This document shows positions 45,131-54,121 of a DNA stretch of 64,000 nt, in pieces. This DNA is from Thermanaeromonas toyohensis ToBE. GTDB lineage: Bacteria > Bacillota > DSM-521 > Neomoorellales > Neomoorellaceae. The notes beneath the pieces were generated by a model that saw nothing but the letters and a program-made list of their open reading frames with translations, did no database searches and was not told the origin of the DNA. Where the stretch lies: NCBI RefSeq assembly GCF_900176005.1, contig NZ_LT838272.1, positions 2,561,587 to 2,625,586 of the forward strand, in the 5' to 3' direction. Every line of letters starts with the position of its first letter. Positions within the stretch are counted from its first letter, which is position 1. Made by a program: the position numbers and the translations under genes.

Positions 45131-46408
45131 ATGTCACTTTTAGCTGTCATCGCTGATGATCTTACTGGTGCCGGAGATACCGGCATCCAGTTCGCTAACA
45201 CTGGCTTTAAGACCAGGGTTTTTCTGCAGTGGACGGACGTGGAACCTACAAATGATGTGGAGGTTATCGTTCTCAATACCGATTCCCGGGCTGTTAATGA
45301 AACGGAGGCCTATACCCGGGTTCAAAAAGCAAGTCGTAGGTTAAAGGAGCTTGGGGTTACTGGAATCTATAAGAAGATCGATTCCACCTTGCGGGGTAAC
45401 ATCGGACAAGAGATCGATGCCCTCCTGAATGAGTTTGATTTCGACCTTGCCCTGATCAGTCCTTCCTTCCCAGCAAACGGCCGGACTGTTGTCGGCGGGT
45501 ATCTCCTCGTAAACGGCGAACTTGTATCGCGTACCGCCTTAGCCCACGACCCGGTTTTCCCGGTTAGGGAAAGCTATATCCCTGCTCTACTGTCTAATCA
45601 AAGCCGTTATCAGGTTGGCCACCTTCCTCTTTCGCTCGTAAGTCAAGGTTCTGAAGCAATTGCCTCTTTCTTACGGGAAGCCAGAGAAAAAAAGATAAAG
45701 ATCGTTGTTGCTGATGCCATAAGCGATCAAGATCTAACAAGCCTCGTAGTTGGAGCCAGTCTCTCAGGGGTAAATCTGTTTTATGTCGGTTCTGCAGGCC
45801 TGGCTCTCCCCGTTGCCCGCTCCTGGGCTACATCCTATCGCCAGCGCTCAAAACAGCTAATGCTTTTGGTTTGCGGTTCGGTTAATCCACGGTCACGGGA
45901 ACAGATTGATGTGGTGGCCCAAAAGGCTGGCTGGAAGATTATAACAATTAACCCTATCAGCTATCTTAGGGATGAAAGTTCTTGGCAGGACTCTCTTAAA
46001 AGGGAACTGGATAGTATCCTCAATTCCTTTAACCTTGAAGGTCTCATCCTTACTACCCCCGGGACACCCGATGAGGTAGCCAAAGTAAAGGAAGCCGCTA
46101 TCCAACTTGGTCTTTCATTACCGGATCTTCCTGGTAAAGTCGTTCTGGCTCTGGCTCAAGCAACCCTCTTGACCCTGGAATTGGTCCCGGTGAAAGGCTT
46201 TATCCTTACTGGCGGTGATACCGCTACCGCAGTGATGAAGGCCTTTGGAAGTAAAAGCTTGGACCTCTTCGCTGAAGTTTCACCTGGAGTACCCATTGGC
46301 AGGTTTGTAGGGGGAAAATATAACCACTACCCGGTTGTAACCAAGGCTGGTGGTTTTGGAGGAAAAGAGGTATTATGGGAAGCAGTTGGCAAGCTAAGAA
46401 ACCTTTAA
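45131..46408 (+). CDS. DUF1537 four-carbon acid sugar kinase (threonate/erythronate kinase-like)
   Basis: 425-residue DUF1537 (DtnK/OtnK-type) kinase with VIADDLTGAGDTGIQFANTGF, KKIDSTLRGNIGQE and C-terminal GFILTGGDTATAVM plus PGVPIGRFVGG. It phosphorylates the C4 of tetronic acids, preparing substrate for PdxA2. AAGGAGGA lies about 7 bases before ATG. It overlaps pdxA2 by 34 bp. Whether D- or L-threonate or D-erythronate is the substrate cannot be told. Confidence 0.88.
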   Translation: MSLLAVIADDLTGAGDTGIQFANTGFKTRVFLQWTDVEPTNDVEVIVLNTDSRAVNETEAYTRVQKASRRLKELGVTGIYKKIDSTLRGNIGQEIDALLNEFDFDLALISPSFPANGRTVVGGYLLVNGELVSRTALAHDPVFPVRESYIPALLSNQSRYQVGHLPLSLVSQGSEAIASFLREAREKKIKIVVADAISDQDLTSLVVGASLSGVNLFYVGSAGLALPVARSWATSYRQRSKQLMLLVCGSVNPRSREQIDVVAQKAGWKIITINPISYLRDESSWQDSLKRELDSILNSFNLEGLILTTPGTPDEVAKVKEAAIQLGLSLPDLPGKVVLALAQATLLTLELVPVKGFILTGGDTATAVMKAFGSKSLDLFAEVSPGVPIGRFVGGKYNHYPVVTKAGGFGGKEVLWEAVGKLRNL

Positions 46409-47559
46409 GTGGCCAAAAGAAACAGTTTTACACCACCCCAAATGTTGTAACTAGCGAAACGGCCAACTATCAACAATCAAGCCAAACCAAAGGCGAAGCC
46501 TGGCAGAAGGAAAGCTTAAACCCGTTTTCCCCACGCCCAGTATTGGCCATCACCATGGGCGACCCGGCGGGTATCGGCCCGGAGATAATCCTCAAAGCCC
46601 TTAGCCATCAGGAGATTTATGAAATTGCTTCTCCTCTAGTTATTGGTAGCTCGATAACTTTAAAAGAGGAGCTAAAAACCCTCCCGCAAAATTTTGGACA
46701 GCTGGAGATCAACGAAATTAAGGACCTGTCACAGGCCCGGTTCCAGTTCCCTTTTGTCAACGTTTTAGACCCTTCCCCATTGATTAACCCAATCGTCAAA
46801 GGAAGGGTTTCGGCAGAGGCGGGAGCCGCTGCCGTGGCCTACGTAACCTATGCTAGCCAGTTGGCTAAAGCAGGCCTTATCGCCGCTATTGTTACTGCCC
46901 CCCTCAATAAGCAGGCAATGCACCTGGCTGGTTACACCTATCCTGGCCATACTGAGCTATTAGCAAAGCTGTTTAACCGCGAGAAATATTGTATGGTCTT
47001 GGCCCACGAGGGACTCTTCGTTCTCCATGTTACCACTCACATTGCTGTAGGCGAAGTCCCCAAAGCCCTCTCCCGGGAAAAAGTTCTGGAACGAATACAG
47101 ATCGCCTCTGCGCTGGCCAGAGCCCTGAATATGGAGAGTAAACCCATCGGTGTTGCTGGTCTTAATCCCCATGCGGGGGAAGGAGGCTTATTCGGTGATG
47201 AGGAAATCCGGATAATAAAGCCAGCTATCGAGGCCGCTAAAACTTTAGGGATCAATGTTACCGGCCCATGGCCGGCCGACTCTCTCTTCCCCAAAGCAAG
47301 GGCTGGAGAATTTAACTTTGTGGTGGCCATGTACCATGACCAGGGACACGTCCCATTTAAAACTCTTTACTTCGATGAAGGGGTCAATATTACAGTTGGT
47401 CTCCCTGTGGTTCGTACTTCCGTCGACCACGGAACAGCTTTCGACATTGCCGGGAAAGGAATCGCAAAAGAGAAAAGTCTGATGCAAGCTGTCAAGGTGG
47501 CAGCCCGTCTCGCTCCATCCTGGGAAGAAGTAAATCGCCACTTATACTATGGAGAATAG
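46375..47559 (+). CDS. pdxA2: PdxA2-like 4-phospho-tetronate dehydrogenase
   Basis: 394-residue member of the PdxA family: AITMGDPAGIGPEI, ATTHIAVGEVPKAL-type metal histidine region HVTTHIAVGEV, GLNPHAGEGG and AMYHDQGHVPFK. Beside a DUF1537 kinase it would oxidatively decarboxylate the 4-phospho-tetronate to dihydroxyacetone phosphate, not make vitamin B6. The first ~57 residues (Gln/Ser/Lys-rich) precede the usual PdxA start, an odd extension. ATG 46375 has GGAGG upstream, so the extension may be real. A terminator follows. Confidence 0.88.
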   Translation: MGSSWQAKKPLSGQKKQFYTTPNVVTSETANYQQSSQTKGEAWQKESLNPFSPRPVLAITMGDPAGIGPEIILKALSHQEIYEIASPLVIGSSITLKEELKTLPQNFGQLEINEIKDLSQARFQFPFVNVLDPSPLINPIVKGRVSAEAGAAAVAYVTYASQLAKAGLIAAIVTAPLNKQAMHLAGYTYPGHTELLAKLFNREKYCMVLAHEGLFVLHVTTHIAVGEVPKALSREKVLERIQIASALARALNMESKPIGVAGLNPHAGEGGLFGDEEIRIIKPAIEAAKTLGINVTGPWPADSLFPKARAGEFNFVVAMYHDQGHVPFKTLYFDEGVNITVGLPVVRTSVDHGTAFDIAGKGIAKEKSLMQAVKVAARLAPSWEEVNRHLYYGE

Positions 47560-47578
47560 TTCTTCCCAACAAGGGCTG

Positions 47579-47613
47579 GCGCTCCCGACCAACAGTTGGA
47601 GGGAGCGCTTTTT
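47579..47613 (+). terminator. Intrinsic terminator after pdxA2
   Basis: GCGCTCCC (47579-47586) pairs with GGGAGCGC (47601-47608), followed by five T. It separates the cassette from the convergent prpR-like gene. Confidence 0.85.
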
Positions 47614-47630
47614 CGTAAGGGCCTGATCGA

Positions 47631-49364
47631 TTATAACAAAAGATATTCCTTAAGCCGACGCCACAATGTAGTTCGGCTTATCCCAAGTAGGCGAGCCGTT
47701 TCTTTTATATTCCCACCAGTCGCCTGATATACCTTAACGATGTGCTCCCGTTCCACTTCCCGGAGAGGTCGTATCCCTCTTAGGTTCTCGTTATAATTTC
47801 CTGGGCCGGAGAAGTATACAGGGAGTTGCCCAGTAGAATCATTTCTCTCAACAAAGTAATTATTTGGTGTTTTAATAGTTGGCAATTCTATCATCTGAGG
47901 TTTGATTTCAGATCCATTGCAAAGAAGAACGGCTCGTTCTATAATAGCCGCCAGCTCCCGAACATTTCCCGGGAAATCATAGGTCAGAAGGGCTTCCTGG
48001 GCCTCAGGAGCGATCCTGACAATGTCTTTGTTTAACTGACGCGCATATAGCCTAAGAAAATGAAACGCTAGAGGAATGATATCTTCTTTCCTCTCGCGCA
48101 AGGGTGGAATATGAAGGTTGAGTACGTTAAGCCGGTAGTAGAGATCCTGGCGGAATTTTCTCTCACGCACGAGAGAAAGTAAATCGCGATTGCTTGCCGC
48201 AATAATCCTTACATCTAGGCGAAACACCCGGTTTTCTCCTAGTTTCCGTACCTCACCCTCCTGGAGAAAACGAAGAATCATCCCTTGCACCTCAAGAGGC
48301 AGGTCTTGAATCTCATCGAGAAAAATAGTCCCCCCGTGTGCCGCTTCAAAGAGACCTATTCGTCCTTCTCTCCTCGCGCCAGTAAAGGCACCTCCAGAAT
48401 ACCCCATAAGTTCAGCAGCCAGGAGGCTCGGAGGAATAGCCCCACAGGCCACCGTTACGAAGGGGCCTTTCCTCCTCGAACTCGCCAGGTGTATGCTATG
48501 AGCTAAAAGTTCTTTGCCTGTACCTGTCTCCCCGGTTATAAGAATTGGGGAATCCGTGGCCGCGAAGATCCGTGCTCTTTCGATAACCTGCTCCATTATC
48601 TGGCTTGAATAAACAATATCCTCAAAACTAAAGCGTGCAACGGTTGGAACCTCCGGAGGGACACTAGATTTCTCTCTAGCCCTGATTTTAGGTACAAAAT
48701 AAGAATAAGATCTATCCGCCAGTTCTTCCCTTGCTCTACCTGGTAGAGCCGCTCCCCCTTCGGCAATAGTCCCTGAAAATCCACGGGTTTCAGCCAGATA
48801 TATGGCCATCTCTACTGCCTCTATGACAGCTCGGTCACTCGATCTTATTAACCTCGCTTTAAGTCCCAAACTCCGCGCTACTTTACTACCAATTGTATCC
48901 GTCAAGAAGAACTCTACTCCCCGCTTTGCTGCCTGGGTGATTAGCTCTTCTACCTTCTCTGGATCGTTAAAAACCACGTAGTCCAGTGGTAATTCGAGGA
49001 ATCTCGCCAGACCACGATAGCTTCGGATCACATTCTCGAAACCTGCCAGAGCCATTTGACCATGATCCCGCCGCAAGCTAGAAAGCTCCTGAAGGAGGTC
49101 TTCGGCATCCACTTTAATTTCTATTATTGGTACCCTACCTCCCCTGACCAAATACTCTGTAAAAGCTTTTCTTATCAACTCAAACGTACCACCCCTACTT
49201 ACAATAAATGCTACTCCATCCTCAACCAACTCACGGGCAATCTTCACCCCTTCAAAGAGATCACCTAACACAACTTCTAAGTTCCATTTCCTTCTCCTTT
49301 TTAAGTATTCAACAAGTTCCAATAGATCCTCGTATGGCGCAATCAGAGCCCCTTTCAATGCCAT
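47631..49364 (-). CDS. PrpR-type sigma-54-dependent activator of the sugar-acid cassette
   Basis: 577 residues: PrpR_N sensor domain (about 1-215, with ILVSRGGT-like segment FIVSRGGTFELI), then AAA+ (GETGTGKE, GGAFTGA, IFLDEIQDLP), and a C-terminal Fis-like HTH (GGNIKETARLLGISRTTLWRR). It should bind a sugar-acid ligand and activate the sigma-54 promoter at 44040 by looping from a site such as 43954-43972. It lies at the opposite, convergent end of the cassette. ATG start. Confidence 0.9.
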   Translation of the reverse strand: MALKGALIAPYEDLLELVEYLKRRRKWNLEVVLGDLFEGVKIARELVEDGVAFIVSRGGTFELIRKAFTEYLVRGGRVPIIEIKVDAEDLLQELSSLRRDHGQMALAGFENVIRSYRGLARFLELPLDYVVFNDPEKVEELITQAAKRGVEFFLTDTIGSKVARSLGLKARLIRSSDRAVIEAVEMAIYLAETRGFSGTIAEGGAALPGRAREELADRSYSYFVPKIRAREKSSVPPEVPTVARFSFEDIVYSSQIMEQVIERARIFAATDSPILITGETGTGKELLAHSIHLASSRRKGPFVTVACGAIPPSLLAAELMGYSGGAFTGARREGRIGLFEAAHGGTIFLDEIQDLPLEVQGMILRFLQEGEVRKLGENRVFRLDVRIIAASNRDLLSLVRERKFRQDLYYRLNVLNLHIPPLRERKEDIIPLAFHFLRLYARQLNKDIVRIAPEAQEALLTYDFPGNVRELAAIIERAVLLCNGSEIKPQMIELPTIKTPNNYFVERNDSTGQLPVYFSGPGNYNENLRGIRPLREVEREHIVKVYQATGGNIKETARLLGISRTTLWRRLKEYLLL

Positions 49365-49382
49365 AATCTCTCTTAATCCCTC

Positions 49383-49538
49383 CTACTTCTTCAGTATTCT
49401 GTCGTCCAAATTGCTGAACCCCATTTTATACTCTAAGTTTCTTAAATAGTTCCACCCGCTTACAAATCCATAGTCGCTCAATATTATAACTTCAATTCCC
49501 TGCATAACAAGGTTTTGGAGTGGTCGGTACCCCAACAT
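49383..49538 (-). CDS. Small ORF of unknown function (51 residues)
   Basis: An uninterrupted 51-codon frame starting MLGYRPLQNLVMQGIEVIIL and ending with a run of charged residues. It has a coding-like amino acid mix (VIILSDYGF, GWNYLRNLEY) but no clear SD and no known family. It lies 33 bases downstream of the MNT remnant on the same strand, so it may be a truncated partner gene or a fragment. A protein start is uncertain. Confidence 0.3.
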   Translation of the reverse strand: MLGYRPLQNLVMQGIEVIILSDYGFVSGWNYLRNLEYKMGFSNLDDRILKK

Positions 49539-49571
49539 GCGGCCAGGTTAATTACAAAGTGCGGACAGATA

Positions 49572-50023
49572 TTATGGTTTAAGCATATCCAACAAGGACT
49601 CTTTTATTAAAGGCTCAAAATCAAAATATCTTTCCCAAGTATTTTCTACAAAAGTTAATCTGGCTTCTTCATCCTTGGATACAACTACGATACCCTTGGT
49701 AACTTCATAACAGAAAGCTATCGAAGCTTTATTTAAAGCATGCACATCAACTGGTAGCTGTAACTTATGACTTAATTCCGCTGCTAACGTTAAGCTCAAA
49801 TCTAGTTGTTCCTCAAGGGAAAGAGAGTTATCAAAATAAATAGCGATATCTATATCATGAATGGGCAGTTCTTCCAAAAAGGAACCATGTATATAGGCAA
49901 ACTTTATATATAGTGGTGCTGTGCTAAGTGTTCCTTAATAATTTTTTTAATATTGTTCGCTTTTGTTTTGGAGTTTTTACCCAAACGTTTGGCCAACTCA
50001 AAATCTACTAAGTTTATTTTCAT
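49572..50023 (-). pseudogene. Frameshifted MNT-domain nucleotidyltransferase
   Basis: The intact frame begins at ATG 50023 (MKINLVDFELAKRLGKNSKT), runs 39 codons and stops at TAA in a TA repeat. The MNT core (YIKFAYIHGSFLEELPIHD, then IDIAIYF) continues in another frame without its own good start, through 49572. Removing two bases (one TA) from TATATATAAAG joins the two halves into a normal ~150-residue MNT protein with the GSF and DID catalytic motif. So it is either a decayed toxin/antitoxin gene or a phase-variable one. Confidence 0.72.
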
Positions 50024-50030
50024 CCCTTCT

Positions 50031-50097
50031 TAATGGAAATAATGATAATCTCTTCTCCTGGCTTTGTTATAACACGTTAACAGATGACGGTCAATCA
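50031..50097. repeat. Imperfect direct repeat, right copy (promoter of the MNT gene)
   Basis: Same element as 43781-43847, exactly 6250 bases apart, in the same orientation. Minus-strand promoter TTGACC-17-TATAAC at 50066-50094 faces the MNT gene. Confidence 0.75.
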
Positions 50098-50141
50098 CAT
50101 TGGTAGTATTATTAGGAGGAGCAAAGTAAAATCGCTCTAGC

Positions 50142-50170
50142 TTGCAATCTTGCAAAGATACGTTCATAAT
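50142..50170 (+). promoter_or_regulatory. Promoter for the GH13 gene
   Basis: TTGCAA (50142-50147), 17-base spacer, CATAAT (50165-50170) on the plus strand. TTGCAA is repeated 8 bases farther on, a possible operator. Confidence 0.5.
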
Positions 50171-50221
50171 GGTGGATAAGCGGTTGTTTATTAGGCCACA
50201 TCACCAAAGGGGAGACTAGCT

Positions 50222-51982
50222 TTGTTCTTTCACCGCCCGATCTTCCGTCTCTGCCAGCCCCTAGGCCCCAACAGGCTCCTTTTGAGGCTGAAAGCCCCCC
50301 GCCGGGAAGGACAGCGCTGCTCAGTCATCTATGAAGACGGTGAGGAGTTCAAAGTTGCCCCTATGTATGTCTACGCCCGGACACCCCATTACCTATATTA
50401 CCAGGCAGAAATAAACCTCTCTAAGCCTTGGCGCTGCCGGTACTTCTTCCAATGCCTAGCCAAAGATGAAGAACCTGTATATATTATGGCTCCTGGTAGT
50501 CAAAAGACCCTTCATGCCTTTAGCTTCTCTTGGACAGCCCAGGATATTTTTACAGTGCCTGACTGGATTTATGATGCCGTATCTTATCAAATATTTCCGG
50601 ATCGCTTCTATAACGGCAATCCAGAGAATGATCCCCCTGGTACCCGACCCTGGCAGGAGGTTCCTACCCGGGATAGCTTCTTCGGCGGCGATCTTGACGG
50701 TATCTGGTTTAAGATCCCCTACCTTAAGTTTCTAGGCATTAATACCCTATGGCTTAACCCCATCTTTGCTTCCCCTTCCAATCATCGCTATAACACTACT
50801 GACTATTTTAAGGTAGATCCTGCTTTAGGGGATAACACTACTTTGCGCCGCCTGGTAGAATCTTTGCACGCAGCTGGGATACGCCTTATACTCGATGGAG
50901 TGTTTAACCATACGGGTACCGAATTCTTTGCCTTTAAGGATGTCCTCCTCCACGGCGCAGAGTCTCCCTATAAAGACTGGTACTATATCCAAAGCTTCCC
51001 TGTAAGAAGTGAACCCCAACCCAACTACGCCTGCTGGTGGAATATACCAAGCCTACCTAAATTAAAAGTGAGCAACCCGGAAGTGCGCGATTATCTTCTG
51101 GCGGTAGGAACTTACTGGCTACGGGAGGCTGGTATAGATGGCTGGCGCCTGGATGTGCCTAACGAAGTCGAGCCTTCTTTCTGGCGGGAGTTCCGGCAGC
51201 AAGTAAAGACCACTAACCCTAACGCTTATATTGTAGGCGAGATCTGGCATGATGCCCGTTTCTGGCTTAACGGCCGTTACTTCGATGGCGTGATGAATTA
51301 TCTCTTTCGCGACCTGGTGCTAAACTTCTTTGCCCGCCGCCGGTTCCCCATTTCCACGCTGGATTTCCTTTTAGGGCTTATAAGGCTTCGCTACCCGGAA
51401 GCGGCCAACTTTGCTCTACTTAACCTCCTGGGAAGCCACGATACTGCCCGGGTGATCACAGCCTTCCAGGAAGGATTAAAAGAGCTGCCTGGTCATTCTG
51501 GGACTCTTTCCGAAGCTCTATCTCACCTGCGCCCGGCCTTGATCTTGCAGTTTACCTATGTGGGCGCTCCCTTAATCTTTTACGGGGACGAAGTGGGCTT
51601 GACCGGCGGACCTGACCCGGATTGCCGCCGCACCATGCCTTGGGACCCTAAGGCCTGGAACCAGGACCTCCTTAGTCTTTACCGCCAGCTTATATCTTTA
51701 AGGCATCAGTTACCTCCCTTAAGGCGGGGCTTTTTCCAGCCTTTGCTGACCGATGATACAGCCGAAGTCTACGCTTACGCCCGCCGCCTGGGAGACGATA
51801 AAGTTATAGTAGTGCTCAATGCCAGCGATCTCCCCCAAACAGTAATATTGGCTTCCGAGGAGTTAGAGCTGACCGAAGGGGAGATATGGCAGGAAGGCTT
51901 AAGTGGTCGGTCCTTTGAAGTAGAGAAAGGGCAGCTTATAATCCCTTTAGAAGCCAATTCCGGGGCTATATTATGGAAGTAA
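50222..51982 (+). CDS. GH13 alpha-glucan hydrolase (neopullulanase/cyclomaltodextrinase-like)
   Basis: 586 residues: an N-terminal beta-rich domain (about 1-115, CBM34-like), then a GH13 barrel with DGVFNHTG, DGWRLDVPNEV (nucleophile Asp), IVGEIWHDA (acid Glu) and NLLGSHDTAR. It ends with a beta C-terminal domain. No signal peptide is seen, so it acts inside the cell on glycogen or imported dextrins. TTG start with GGGGAG upstream. It sits divergent to the MNT remnant and beside the glycogen operon across the sugar-acid cassette. Confidence 0.92.
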   Translation: MFFHRPIFRLCQPLGPNRLLLRLKAPRREGQRCSVIYEDGEEFKVAPMYVYARTPHYLYYQAEINLSKPWRCRYFFQCLAKDEEPVYIMAPGSQKTLHAFSFSWTAQDIFTVPDWIYDAVSYQIFPDRFYNGNPENDPPGTRPWQEVPTRDSFFGGDLDGIWFKIPYLKFLGINTLWLNPIFASPSNHRYNTTDYFKVDPALGDNTTLRRLVESLHAAGIRLILDGVFNHTGTEFFAFKDVLLHGAESPYKDWYYIQSFPVRSEPQPNYACWWNIPSLPKLKVSNPEVRDYLLAVGTYWLREAGIDGWRLDVPNEVEPSFWREFRQQVKTTNPNAYIVGEIWHDARFWLNGRYFDGVMNYLFRDLVLNFFARRRFPISTLDFLLGLIRLRYPEAANFALLNLLGSHDTARVITAFQEGLKELPGHSGTLSEALSHLRPALILQFTYVGAPLIFYGDEVGLTGGPDPDCRRTMPWDPKAWNQDLLSLYRQLISLRHQLPPLRRGFFQPLLTDDTAEVYAYARRLGDDKVIVVLNASDLPQTVILASEELELTEGEIWQEGLSGRSFEVEKGQLIIPLEANSGAILWK

Positions 51983-52052
51983 ATAAAATATGGGATATAA
52001 GGGCCACTTACACTCCGCTTTTTTTCCTCGGCAATAGCTTTTGTTAACCCTG

Positions 52053-53792
52053 TTAAAGTTTCAAGTGACGGTTACGCTTAAGCCTCTTTAGGAGCCTATC
52101 TAAATCCCAAGTGTTTACAATATCCTCCGGTTCTAGCCAGGCCCGGCGGGCTACAGCCAGCCCGTATTCCATATCTTCCAGACGGCCGGCATCATGGGCA
52201 TCAGTGTTGATGGCTAAAGGTATCCCGTATTCCTTAGCCCGGCGGGCAGCTACTTCATCTAAATCAAGACGGTCAGGCGAGGCATTTATCTCCAAGATAG
52301 TACCTGTCTCGGCGGCCAGCTCCAAGACCTTTTCCAAATTTATAGCATAGGCTGGCCTGCGTCCCAACATGCGACCAGTGGGGTGCCCCAGGATATCTAC
52401 ATAAGGATGGCGTAGGGCGGCTTCCAGGCGAGCCATCATCTGTTCTTCGTCTTGACGGAAACCCGAATGAATGGAAGCTATAACTAGATCCATCTGGGCT
52501 AATATCTCATCTTCGTAATCTAGCCGCCCGTCAGGGAGGATATCTACCTCGATCCCCGCAAGGATAGTAAAATCCTCTAACTCTTCATTTAGCCGGGTTA
52601 TTTCTTCCTTCTGGGCCAGAAGCTGCTCTAGGCTTAATCCCCGGGCTACAGCCAAAGACCGGGAATGTTCGGTAATAGCCAGGTACCGATAACCCCGGGC
52701 CCGGGCCGCCTCTACCATCTCCTTTATAGTATGGAGGCCATCGCTATAGCGGGTGTGACAGTGTAGATCGCCTTTAATATCCTCCAGGGTAACGAGACGG
52801 GGCAGGCGCCCTTCTTTAGCTACCTTTACCTCTCCCCTACCCTCCCGCAGTTCCGGCGCGATAAAGGGCAAACTTAAGCGGCTATAAAATTCCTCTTCCG
52901 AGGTCAAGAAAACGTGTACCTCCTCTAGCCTTGAGGGAAGGCCCGCATCCTCTAAAGAAAACCCAGCCTCTTTAGCGTAAATCCCAAGTTCTTCCCGGTG
53001 GGCGGCCGAACCTGTAAGGTATAACCAGCTAGCGACAAACTTTTCTGCCGGAACTACGAAGATCTCTACCTTAACCCCGGTCCAGGTGCGCAAAGAAAGG
53101 TGGTTATTTTCTACCTTGATCACTTCTTTCACCTGGGGGTGACGCTCTATTACTTCAAAAAGGGAGTTAGCTTCTGCGGAAACCATCCCTACTAAGATAT
53201 CTACATCTCCCACCATAGGGCAACCCCGGCGGACGCTTCCGGCCATTTCCACCCGGTCTACCCCTGGTAGGGCCCTAAGTTGTCGGCAAAACAGCTCCGC
53301 CAGGGGCCGGGCCACCCCTAAAGGTACTTTATCCCGGCTTTCTTTAAGCATATCCACTCCGCGTAGGATAGCCAACTCCGTTTTGCTTCCTAAGCCAGGG
53401 AGGGTCCGAATCTTGCGTTCTCTGGCAGCTTGTTCTAACTCTTCCAGCGTAGTTATTTTGAGGTGCTGGTAAATAGTTCGAATAGATTTCGCTCCCAGTC
53501 CTGGGATAGATAGCATATCCCGCAGTCCTGGGGGAACTTCCTGGCGTAACCTCTCTAAGAAAGTGGAACGGCCAGTTTCTAAAAGTTCCGCAATCTTTTT
53601 GGCCAGGTTCTTACCTACCCCAGGAATCTTTTCCAGCTCTCCCCGGGCATGGAGCTGGGCTGCTTCTTCTTCTAGGGATTCCAGGATTCTGGCTGCCCTA
53701 TGATAGGCCCTTACTTTGAAGGGTTCTTCCCCTTTTATCTCTAAAAGATCCCCCATCTCCTCCAAAGCCCAGGATAACTCTAGGTTGGTCAA
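52053..53792 (-). CDS. polX: DNA polymerase/3'-5' exonuclease PolX
   Basis: 579-residue bacterial family X polymerase: N-terminal HhH/fingers domain (IPGVGKNLAKKIAEL), nucleotidyltransferase palm with GSVRRGCPMVGDVDILV, and a C-terminal PHP phosphoesterase domain with DLHCHTRYSDG and NTDAHDAG. The usual bacterial partner of mutS2 and zapA. TTG start after AGGAGGAAAG. zapA lies upstream, overlapping by 4 bp. Confidence 0.94.
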   Translation of the reverse strand: MTNLELSWALEEMGDLLEIKGEEPFKVRAYHRAARILESLEEEAAQLHARGELEKIPGVGKNLAKKIAELLETGRSTFLERLRQEVPPGLRDMLSIPGLGAKSIRTIYQHLKITTLEELEQAARERKIRTLPGLGSKTELAILRGVDMLKESRDKVPLGVARPLAELFCRQLRALPGVDRVEMAGSVRRGCPMVGDVDILVGMVSAEANSLFEVIERHPQVKEVIKVENNHLSLRTWTGVKVEIFVVPAEKFVASWLYLTGSAAHREELGIYAKEAGFSLEDAGLPSRLEEVHVFLTSEEEFYSRLSLPFIAPELREGRGEVKVAKEGRLPRLVTLEDIKGDLHCHTRYSDGLHTIKEMVEAARARGYRYLAITEHSRSLAVARGLSLEQLLAQKEEITRLNEELEDFTILAGIEVDILPDGRLDYEDEILAQMDLVIASIHSGFRQDEEQMMARLEAALRHPYVDILGHPTGRMLGRRPAYAINLEKVLELAAETGTILEINASPDRLDLDEVAARRAKEYGIPLAINTDAHDAGRLEDMEYGLAVARRAWLEPEDIVNTWDLDRLLKRLKRNRHLKL

Positions 53793-54067
53793 GCTTTTCT
53801 TTCCTCCTGGATTAATTTAATCAGGGTTTCGTAATCCTGCTGAATCTTGTTTAACTCATCTGCGATATTAAGCGCCGCAAGCACCGCTACTTTCACCGGA
53901 GGGTAATGGGGGCATCTCTCGCTGATCTGGCGCATCTTCCTGTCCACATAAGCAGCTAAAGCTTGCAAGTACTCGGGGGGCTCGGCACCCTTAAGGATAT
54001 ATTCCTGATCAAAAATGGTAACGGGGATCCGGTTTACTCCTTCTTCTTTAGCCTTGGCTTCCGCCAA
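53789..54067 (-). CDS. zapA: Cell division protein ZapA
   Basis: About 92-97 residue ZapA family protein that promotes FtsZ bundling. It shows VTIFDQEYILKG, EYLQALAAYVDRKM and a C-terminal coiled coil (ADELNKIQQDYETLIKLI). The frame starts with GTG 54082, but GAGGTGG lies 7 bases before TTG 54067, matching the family N-terminus better; either start is possible. Next to polX and pheT, a familiar Firmicute order. Confidence 0.85.
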   Translation of the reverse strand: MAEAKAKEEGVNRIPVTIFDQEYILKGAEPPEYLQALAAYVDRKMRQISERCPHYPPVKVAVLAALNIADELNKIQQDYETLIKLIQEERKA

Positions 54068-54121
54068 AAGGTGCCACCTCACTTTAGAAGCTGAAAATCC
54101 TTCCCCTTATAGGGGACAAAC

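Noticed and set aside
43781-50060. Fur box from the AATAATGATAAT motif in both repeats.
   Set aside because: Only two of the three hexamers fit and no iron gene lies nearby; kept only as an operator-like stretch in the repeat.
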